Shown piece by piece: positions 48,431 to 58,303 of a stretch of DNA of 64,000 nucleotides. Every line of letters begins with the position of its first letter. The stretch's first letter is position 1. The notes beneath the pieces are model-generated. The model was not told the origin of the DNA. It searched no databases and saw only the letters and a program-made list of their open reading frames with translations. Made by a program: the position numbers and the translations under genes. The DNA lies in contig CM049313.1 in the NCBI GenBank assembly GCA_026874595.1, positions 28,582,008-28,646,007 on the forward strand, written 5' to 3'. This DNA comes from Sipunculus nudus (taxonomy: Eukaryota > Annelida > Sipuncula > Golfingiida > Sipunculidae).

Positions 48431-51400
48431 AGTTTTATTCTAATAGACTATTTTCTGTTCTCCATGACAGGAGTACATGGCCTTCACATGGAGTTTTTTT
48501 CCCCGTCTGCCTGTCTGTTTGTCTGTCTACTCATCTGCGACTTTTAAAAATCAGCATAACCACACAAAATTGTGCTTCTGTTTCCGCCATAATTGGGGTA
48601 ATTCATTTGACCAGTTCCAAATGTAACCTGACTGTCTGCTGTATGTTGTCTACTAGTTTGACTTTCTTATTTCCGCTTCCGGCAAGCGTTCGACCTCTGG
48701 TCGTCTAGTCTGTTTGTCTGTTTGTTTGTCATCACTCTCCTGGCCACAATTTTGCCACAATCACCTTGAAACTTACAGGGATAATGGAAAACAAAATTTC
48801 TAGGTGCCCTATTGTTTTTGGTTAATATAGGTCAACGATTAAGGTCAAGGTCATCGAAAAACCTCGAAATTTTATTTTCCTCATAACTTAGTCAAAAATG
48901 GTCGTATCAACCTCATTCTAAGATCATTTTGTTCGTCTTTCCTTTCACCATATCATGGTATGATCAAGTTTTGTTGACTTTGTGTCACCTTGTCCGTATG
49001 TCTGTCTGTTTCTCTGTTGTTGTCAATTTTGACAACGGCCTTGATGTTCTGTCTGACATTTAGTACAGTACAGGCCACAATTTTGCAGCAATCACCTTGA
49101 AACTTTCAGAGATGATGAAGAATTAAATTTATAAGTGCCCTATTGTTTTTGGTCAAAATAGGACAAAGGTCAAGGTCAAGGTCATCAAAAATTCTCAAAA
49201 CGGTTTTTTCTTCATATCTTTGTGACTATTAGTCGTATCTACTTCAACGATAGCTCATTTTAATCGTCATTCCAAGGCCTGTCATCTGGTGTGTAGCTGA
49301 TTCAAATTTGCCGTAACCATGGTTACAAATTTTGGGGGAAAATCATGATATTCGAAAATAAGGGGTCTTATTTTTCTAACTTTGTCAATTTTAAAGCTAG
49401 AATGATCTAGATTTTGCATCAAGTAGCATTCAACTAGTACTACAAGATTTTATTAGAAGTCTTGCAGTATCTCGTAAAATATCTCGTGAATAGAGATATT
49501 TCGAGATTTCATTCATCTTGCGCCAAAGGCCACATTATTGCAGGAATCTTTTTGAAACTGACATATTATAAGTCCTACACTAGTATCTCGAAATTGTTAT
49601 TTCATTTTTTGAATAGGGCCGCTAAGGGGCGCTGGATGCGAACCTCCCGAACATATCATATTTTGGCCATATCTCCAAAATTATAAGCCTCAATTACATA
49701 AACTGTAGCTTATTTTCTTCCTCTGGGTCTTCTCCATAACCTAGTGTAGTCATCTGGTCACACTTTTGTGACACTTTGTCAGTGTGTCTGTCTGTTTGTC
49801 AGTTGTCCTCAAATTCGCCTGCTTGCTCTTGCGTCTCACATATAGCATTCTACAGGCCACAGTTTTGAAAGAATCCTTTTGAAACTATAACATCTTAAGT
49901 CTTACACTAATATCTCGAGACCAATTTTTCATTTTCCGGATATGGCCGCTAGGGGGCGCTGAACTCGAACCTCTCCCAACATATCATGCTTTGGCAATAT
50001 CTCCAAAACTATAAACCTCAGTAACATAAACTGTAGCTTTTTTCTTCCTTTGGGTCTTCTCCATAACCTGGAGTAGTCATCTGGACTCAATCTTGAATCA
50101 CTTTGTCAGTGTTTTCGTCTGTTTGTCAGTTGTCCTCAAATTCGCCTGCTTGTTGGTTCTTGCGTCTCACATATAGCATTCTATAGGCCACAGTTTTGAC
50201 GGAATCCTTTTGAAACTATTACATCTTATGTCTTACACTAATTTCTAAAAATAAATTTTTCATTTTCCTGATATAGCCACTAGTGGGCGCTGCACACGAC
50301 CCTCACACACATACCATTGTATTGGCCATATCTCTACACCCAAAGCCTCAGTTACATAAGCTATAGCTTATTTCCTTCCTTTGAGTCTTCTCCATAACCT
50401 GATTAAGGCATATGTTTTCAATCTTCTGTCACTTTGTCAGTGTGTCCATCTGTTTGTCCGTTATCCTCAAAGTCGCCTGCTTGCTGGTTCTTACGCCTTA
50501 CATATAGCATTCTACAGGCCACAGCTTTGACGGAATCCTTTTGAAACTGGGACATCTCATGTCATATACTAATAATACGAAACGCATTTGTCGTCTTCGG
50601 AATATGTCTGCTAGAGGGCGCTACAGTCGAGCCTCCCAAGTATATCATTAATTCGCCATACCTCCAAAACTATAAATCTAAATTACATAAATTATAACTC
50701 ATTTTCTTTCTTTGAATCTTCTCAATCACCAGGTTATGTCATCTGGTGTCAATCTTGTCTCACAAAGTCAGTATGTCTGTCTGTTCGTCTTTTATTGTCA
50801 GCTTTGCCTGCTTGCCTGTTCTTTTGTCTCATATGACATTCTACGGGCCACATATTCTCAGCAATGTCCCTGAGAGTCATTCCATTAATAGAAAACCGGC
50901 AATATGTTCTGTCTGTCCGTCTGTGTTTCACTTCCGATTTCCGGCAAGCGTTCGACCTATGGTCGTCTAGTTTGTTGCTTGCCGGAATCAAAGATTTCGG
51001 CAAGCATATTGGTCAGTCGCGTATGTCTGTTTGTTTGTTTGTTGCTTGCCGGAATCAAAGATTTCGGCAAGCATATTGGTCAGTTGGGTATGTCTGTTTG
51101 TCTGTCTGTCTGTTTGTTTGTTTGTTTGTTTGTCACCACTCTCCTGGCCACAATTTTGCCACAATAACCTTGAAACTTACAGGGATGTTGGAAAACATAA
51201 TTTCTAGGTGCCCTATTGTTTTTGGTTAAAATAGGTCAAAGGTCAAGGTCAAGGTCGTCAAAACTTCCCAAAACGTTTTTTTCTTCATATCTTTGTGACT
51301 ATTAGTCGTATCTACTTCAACAATAGCTCATTTTAATCGTCATTCCAAGACCTGTCATCTGGTGTGTAGCTGACTCAAATTTGCCGTAACCATGGTTACA

Positions 51401-54400
51401 ATGTTTTGGGGAAGAGTCATGATATTCGAAAATAAGGGATCTTATTTTTCTAACTTTGTCAGTTTTAAAGCTAGAGTGATCTAGTTTTTTGCATCAGGTA
51501 GCATTCAACTAGTACTTCAAGATTTTATTACAAGTCTTGCAGTATCTCGTAAAATATCTCGTGAATAGAGATATTTCGAGATTTCATTCATCTTGCGCCA
51601 AAGGCCACATTATTGCAGGAATCTTTTTGAAACTGACATATCATAATTCCTACACTAGTATCTCGAAATTGCTTTTTCATTTTTTCAATATGGCTGCTAG
51701 GGGGCGCTGCACACGACCCTCACACAGATATCATTACATTGGCCATATCTCTAAAACCCAAAGCCTCAATTACATAAACTATAGCTTATTTTTTCCCTCT
51801 GAGTCTTCTCCATAAACTGATAATGTCATCTGATCTCAATGTTGTGTCACTTTGTCATTGTGTCCGTCTGTTTGTCAGTTGTCCTCAAATTCGCCTGCTT
51901 GCTCTTGCGTCTCACATATAGCATTCTACAGGCCACAGTTTTGAAAGAATCCTTTTGAAACTATTACATCTTAAGTCTTACACTAATATCTCGAAACCAA
52001 TTTTTCATTTTCCGGATATGGCCGCTAGGGGGCGCTGAACTCGAACCTCTGCCAACATATCATGCTTTGGCAATATCTCCAAAACTATAAACCTCAGTTA
52101 CATAAACTGTAGCTTTTTTCTTCCTTTGAGTCTTCTCCATAACCTGGAGAAGTCATCTGGACTCAATTTTGAGTCACTTTGTCAGTGTTTTCGTCTGTTT
52201 GTCAGTTATCCTGAAATTCGCCTGCTTGTTGGCTCTTGCGTCTCACATATAGCATTCTGTAGGCCACAGTTTTGACGGAATCCTTTTGAAACTATTACAT
52301 CTTATGTCTTACACTAATATCTAGAAATAAATTTTTCATTTTCCGGATGTGGCCACTAGTGGGCGCTGCACATGACTCTCACACACATACCATTGTATTG
52401 GCAATAACTCTACACCCAAAGCCTCAGTTACATAAGCTATAGCTTATTTTCTTCCTTTGAGTCTTTTCCATAATCTGATTAAGACATCTGGTTTCAATCT
52501 TCTGTCACTTTGTCAGTGTGTCCATCTGTTTGTCCGTTATCCTCAAAGTCGCCTGCTTGCTGGTTCTTACGCCTTACATATAGCATTCTACAGGCCACAG
52601 CTTTGACGGAATCCTTTTGAAACTGAGACATCTCATGTCATACACTAATAATACGAAACGCATTTGTCGTCTTCGGAATATGTCTGCTAGAGGGCGCTAC
52701 AGTCGAGCCTCCCAAGTATATCATTAATTCGCCATACCTCGTAAACTATAAATCTAAATTACATAAATTATAACTCATTTTCTTCCTTTGAATCTTCTCA
52801 ATAACTAGCTTATGTCATCTGGTGTCAATCTTGTCTCACAAAGTCAGTATGTCTGTCTTTTCGTCTTTTGTTGTCAGCTTTGTCTGCTTGCCTGTTCTTT
52901 TGTCTCATATGTCATTCTACGGGCCACATATTCTCAGCAATGTCTCTGAGAGTCATTCCATTAATAGAAAACCGACAATATGTTCTGTCTGTCCGTCTGT
53001 GTTTCACTTCCGAATTCCGGCAAGCGTTCGACCTATGGTCGTCTTGTTTGTTTGTCCCCACTCTCCTGGCCACAATTTTGCAGCAATCAACATGACCCTT
53101 ACAGGGTTGATTGACAACCGAACACCCTGGAACCCTATTGTTTTTGGTCAACATTGCTCCAAGGTCAAGGGTCAAGGTCACGACAGGTGTGGTTAACGGT
53201 TTTTGCACTATAACTTCGCCATAAATAGCCTTATCCACTTCTTTAATAGCTCATTTTTTTCGTCATCACCTGGCCTTTCTTTTGACATGTAGCTTACTTA
53301 AATTTGCCGTTACCATGGTTACATTTTTTGGGCAAAAATCATGGAAATTGGAAATAACACGACCATTTTTTGTAACTATGTCAATTTTTAAGCTACAGAC
53401 GTCTGGTTTTGGTCATTATGTACCTTATAGGCAGCTTGACATGATAAAACTAAAAGTCTCGCCAAATCTCGCACCATTTCTCGTCAAACGAGTCTTCGAG
53501 ATTTCATTAAATATGACCTACAGGTTGCATTTTTTTAACAATGGCTTTGAAATTGATATATTTTGTGTTATTAATAAATATCGCGAAATCGGTTTTTCAT
53601 TTTTTGGAAATAGCCACCAGGGGGCGTGGTACCTGAAACACTGTAACATATCATTTTTCTGCAATATCTAAAATAATTTTAAACATGGCACAATTTTTAT
53701 AATTGTATCTTAAACTAGGAACATTGGCTTATTCCTCCGCACATGTAGCTTTGTGCTGCCGTTACCATGGTTACCAAATTTGTGGGTTAAACTTGACGAT
53801 CTGAAAATATGCAGTTTTTGGCTTCTATCTCGGTTAATATTTATGTTTCAAGGGTCTAGTTTTTTGCATAAGGCTGCTTCCCCTTGGTTCTAAGTCATTC
53901 AATTGCAAGTCTCGTCAAATTTCGCTCGGTTTATCGTCAAACGAGAAAAAAACGAGATTTCACGGAAATGCATTTAACTCGGCGACTTTTACAGCTACAC
54001 AGGTCTAGTTTTCGGCATTTCATAACATATGACCAGCTTGACACGCCAGAATCTCGCACCATATCTCGTCAAGCGAGAAAAAAACGAGATACTATGGAAA
54101 TGCTTATAACTAGGCGACTTTTACAGCTACTCAGGTCTAGTTTTTGGCATTTGGTAACATTTGGCCAACTTGACATAGTAAAACTGCGATACTTGGCGAA
54201 ATCTCGCACTATATCTGGTCAAATGTGGAAAAACGAGATTTCACAGAAATGCATATAAGTCGGCGACTTTCACGGCTAGACAGGTCTAGTTTTTGGCATT
54301 CATTAACATTTGGACGGCTTGAAATGACAAACCTGCACGACTGGCCAAATCTCGCACCATATCTCGTCAAACGATAAAAAAGGAGATTTCACAGAAATGC

Positions 54401-55175
54401 TAATAACTCGGCGACTTTTACAGCTAGACAGATGTAGTTTTCGCCATTTCATAACATTTAGAGAGTTTGATATGACAAATCTACAAGACTGGCCAAATCC
54501 TGCACCATATCTCGTCAAACGAGAAAACACGAGAGTACACGGAAATGCTTATAACTCGGCGACTTTTACAGCTAGACGGATCTAGTTTTCGCCATTTCGT
54601 AACGTTTGGCCGTCTTGACATAATAAAACTGCTCGTCTTGCCAAATCTCGTACTATATCTCGTCAAGCGAGAAAAAAAAAATGATTTCACGTAAATGCTG
54701 ATAACACGGCGACTTTTGCAGCTAGACAGGTCTAGTTTCCGGCATTTTGTAATATTTGACAAACCTGACATGACAAAACTGGAAATCTCGCCAAAGCTCG
54801 CACCATTTCCCGTCAAACGAGAAAACACGAGATTTCATGCAAATGCTTATAACTCAGCGGCTTTTATAGCTAGACAGGTCTAGTTTTCGGCATTTCATAT
54901 CATTTGGCCAGCTTGACATGACAAACCTGAAAACGTCTCACTGCTTCTTGTCAAACGAGATTAACGGGATTTCATGAAAAAAATTTGAACTTGGTCCCTT
55001 TTACACTAGAAAGATATGCAGCTGTTAAAGGTCAGCATGCATAAATAAACATATTATCCGTTTCTGCTGCCCCCACAATGTTGCTCATTCATATGACTGT
55101 TTCTACATGCACTCTCTGTCTATCTGTCTGTATCATTTCCATTTCCGGCAAGCGCGTGACCTCTGGTCATCTTGT

Positions 55176-55544
55176 TTGTTTATTTGTTTACATATTTTCT
55201 ATTATGTTCAATTTTTTTTTTATATATACTGGTAAATGTTAAATTTTTTCAGGCAGATAAAATGTGTAGAACTTACATGTGTGCACTGTTTATTTATAGA
55301 AAATATATGCATATGTTATTGTCAGCATTTATTTTGATAATTGTCATTTTGTTTGCATTCACTGTCTATTCTGCTTTAGAATTCTGCTTTATTTAGTTCT
55401 CTGTGTTTATATTAAGTTTGTTCATTTAACTGACTGTATTCAGATCATTTTCATTCAGTTATTAATAAGATTGAATTATGTCAATCATGTTGGGAACTGT
55501 AGGCCCTGTGGCCATTTTTCCTGAATAAAGTTCTGTTCTGTTCT
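55176..55544 (+). other. LINE 3' UTR, second part, with tail
   Basis: AT-rich with no ORF of note, ending CTGAATAAAGTTCTGTTCTG TTCT. The ATAAAG string plus short tandem tail is typical of LINE 3' ends, and the next base starts the 13-bp target duplication. Confidence 0.7.
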
Positions 55545-56312
55545 ATCAGTTTCTCAGCTTTGGTTTCAGCTTTTCATCTACTGTCCCGAATCCTGGTGTG
55601 TTTATTGATTATGACTGGTTTCTTCATTTCCTGAAGAACGGTGTTTAATAAGGTCGTGCTTGAATAAGCGGATGCACTATAGAAATCACCCTGTTGGTCC
55701 GTCAAATTGATAACTCCAGTTTTGATGGACATTATATTTCAAACTTGTCATATATATGGCCCACCTCTAAAGCAAGAACTCTATTGATTTTGGGGTCAAA
55801 GGTCAAGGTCACAGGACCAACTTCTTTAAAATGATTGTGGATGCATAAAAGCCAAACTTCTCATCCAAAACCTTCCATCTTCCACATGTGGCTCACCTGC
55901 CAATGGTGGAAGATTCTTTTTCATATTGGGGTCACAAGGCCAAAGGTGAAGGTCAAAGGACCCATCCATTTACAAATTAGTTTATGGATGATAACTCAAG
56001 TTTGGGTAGACAGATTTGCTCCAGACTTGATCACAGGACCCGCATTTTAACTTATGTATTTTACATGGTTTATACAAATGGTTATTATAGCTAATATATG
56101 CACTCTCCATGGCTCAGGTGGTAGCGTTCGGTAGTGTCTAGAGGTACACTGGAGAACCCGAACTAAACCACCGGCCTTGGACGAGCCACTACAACCCACG
56201 CCAGGGATCGAACCTAGGTCGCCAGCGGAGAGAGCTGAACGTTTTAACCCCTTCGACTGTCCATACAAATATCTTTTTAGACAAATTCCTTTGAGCGTCG
56301 GGACTAATGGGC
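55545..56312 (+). mobile_element. Family A copy, 3' half of the split element
   Basis: Resumes with ATCAGTTTCTCAG, then CCTGGTGTGTTTATTGATTATGACTGG, CCCTGTTGGTCC, two GTCAAAGGTCAAGGTCACAGG modules and the end TTTGAGCGTCGGGACTAATGGGCCCCC. A SINE is inserted at 56080-56262. Confidence 0.85.
56080..56262 (-). mobile_element. tRNA-derived SINE
   Basis: On the minus strand it has a pol III B box GGTTCGATCC (56205-56214 in plus coordinates as GGATCGAACC) and an upstream AGTCGAAGGGGTTAAAACG stretch in A-box position. ATACAAAT flanks it at 56072-56079 and 56263-56270, a candidate 8-bp target duplication. It is about 180 bp long with no ORF. It sits in the family A copy. Confidence 0.7.
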
Positions 56313-58079
56313 CCCCTAAATGTTGTGAAGGTATCCAATGAAATAGATTTCAAAATTAAGAAAACATTAGTGCCCACTTTCCCATAAAGCTTGGTGTTAA
56401 TAAGCGAATTTAGGTACAATCATAAAAAATCGCATATTGTTCTTTTTTTTATTCAAATGTTTGCCTTTTTATACTTGTTATCTTTTGTCTTGACATAGCC
56501 ATAGAGATTCTTGAAAGTCGCGTTTTACTTAATACACAGAGCATAAGAAACACAGCAAACAGTAAATTGACAACATTATTATATTACATTTAGGAATCAC
56601 AAGATCTTGATTTAAAGGGACATAATCAGAGGATATATAATGCCTATTCTATCACAATATCAGTTCAGTTTTGCTTTATACAAAAGTTTCCCAGCAAAAC
56701 CAGCCCAGTACACAGTCTCAGTACCTCGCATAAGGCTGTTAAACACCTTGTTATGACTCTGCGTGTCGGCAGACACAGTCCACGTGTGTCTATTTACCAT
56801 AACAGAAGAGGCCTGTTGTGAGCCGCAACACGCGAAGTTTAAGCCAGCAGGAACATGTTTTACATTTTTTTGGCCAAGTCAGTCAAAGCATCTCTTAATT
56901 GGCCCGAGCGGTACACGCGCTGTTTATGTTTACATCTGCAATCGCGCCCAGAGCACTGTTTTCAACACTTGTTTACAGGAGTAAACAAACTGTTTCAGGG
57001 CAATATTTTGACAGGTACAAATTTACTTTAAAGGGAAGAAGCTATTTTTCGTGTTAATTAAACATGCTTTATAGGTAATTTGGCCCCTTTAAGCTGTTCA
57101 ATATAATGGTGCTTATAATTATGGTTATACATAATTATTATAAATCAATCGAGGGGAATCCAATCTTTCTTAGAATACACACTTTCTTCGGAAATTCTTT
57201 CTTATCCAAATGAGTTTGAACTTTCGGAATGAAGCTTCGCATTTTGGAATAAGATATCTTGGTCATACACAATATTTATCTCGATAGTAGGGCTTACATG
57301 GGCTCTGTCACCAACGGAGGTGGAGCAGCTGGAATCATCAGACATACCAGGTATATATATAACAAAATAACACCCTCAGCCGCTTAGGTTTCACTATGCT
57401 AGTTTCAGGTCGAGTGTTATATGTAGGTGTGCATCGGATTAAGTTGTGATCATGTTTTGTCACAGTTTCAACCACTGGAATAATTTGAATAAAATAGACA
57501 TGGGTCTAGAGGCACAGATAGTCCCCCGCCGTGTGTTAAACTATGAAAGTGTCGCATCACTGATTCCCAAATATCGCCAAACCTTGGCAAGATCCCCTTT
57601 AAAATCCAATATACTGGAAAACAAAACTGGATTTAAAAAAAAGAAAATGCATGCTTTGCTATTCATTTACCCTAATGCCCCTGTCTTAACTAGGAGCAAT
57701 GGGGGATATTATTTGTAAATTAGACAGATTTGAACTGGAAATACCCAGGAACAGGTTATGAAAAATAAATGACTGGCACGGTCGTGGCCAAGAAATATGC
57801 CTGCAACATTTTATGCTAAAAGATCAAGCTGTTGCTGGGATATTTATTAATAGATTTAACATCATCTACGCAAATACTTACGTCGTAAAATTTTGTGATT
57901 GGTAACATGTCTGCATGATAATGGCATTTTGAAAATAAATCTTTCAGTCACATTTAATTTCCCTTGGTCGAAGGTACAGTTGACCATGATAGGAAAGCTA
58001 AAAGTTAAAAAAATTCTGACTGATCGAGGAATATGATAATACCAGTTCACCTCACAGACAATAAGCTACCAGAGGTAGT
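56313..58079. other. Apparently single-copy DNA, weak exon candidate
   Basis: About 1.8 kb not matching the repeats here. Bases 57291-57350 (between TCTCGATAGTAG and GTATATAT) lack stops in two frames, one reading YMGSVTNGGGAAGIIRHTR, but the acceptor tract is poor. An ORF at 57446-57718 (90 codons) shows no motif. Bases 56760-57000 are relatively GC-rich. Confidence 0.35.
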
Positions 58080-58303
58080 GCCATCTTCAGGCAAAAATCA
58101 CATAGCAGTAAAATGATTAATCATGTCTAAAAATTTGGTAATGATTGGGAAAGTGGTTCATGATATTAAAGGTAAAAGATTTTGCTCCATATATGAAAAC
58201 ATATGAAATCAGAAACTTAGGTAAACTTCTAATTATTGTAGAAACATATGTCTGAAAATAATTCTAATAGAGTATTCGTTGAATTCCCCTAGCCCAAAGA
58301 ATC
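58080..58303 (+). repeat. Dispersed repeat C, left part
   Basis: Matches 14,540-14,730 (GGTTCATGATATTAAAGG, TTTTGCTCCATATATG). It is split by family A at CAAAGAATC and resumes at 61268. Confidence 0.6.

Larger units (their letters stand above)
42180..55175 (+). repeat. Five head-to-tail family B units
   Basis: Units at about 42.20-44.83, 44.84-48.71, 48.72-50.97, 50.97-53.05 and 53.05-55.17 kb. Each begins with a TGTC/TTTG run then CAGGCCACAATTTTGCA, GGTCAAGGTCA and TTACCATGGTAAC. Each ends TTCCGGCAAGCGTTCGACC..GGTCGTCT. Some starts carry GCTTGCCGGAATC hairpins (42210, 42277, 42344, 42400, 50977, 51044), so GCTTGCCGGAA and TTCCGGCAAGC lie in opposite sense at the two ends. The second unit contains an extra array with about 205-bp spacing (46.4-48.4 kb). 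The fourth duplicates the third at about 2.08 kb spacing and the second duplicates the first at about 2.38 kb. No protein is encoded. Confidence 0.85.
40839..55544 (+). mobile_element. 5'-truncated LINE insertion, itself interrupted by family B units
   Basis: Flanked by an exact 13-bp direct repeat ATCAGTTTCTCAG. The left end is abrupt within the RT thumb region (5' truncation). The right end has an ATAAAG near 55524 followed by (GTTCT)n, typical of a LINE 3' tail. LINE sequence is recognisable at 40839 to about 42170 and again at about 55180-55544; everything between is family B. Without the B block this is an approximately 1.7 kb insertion. Confidence 0.85.

Noticed and set aside
57446-57718. 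90-codon ORF
   Set aside because: No motif, no splice or start support, and composition like its flanks.
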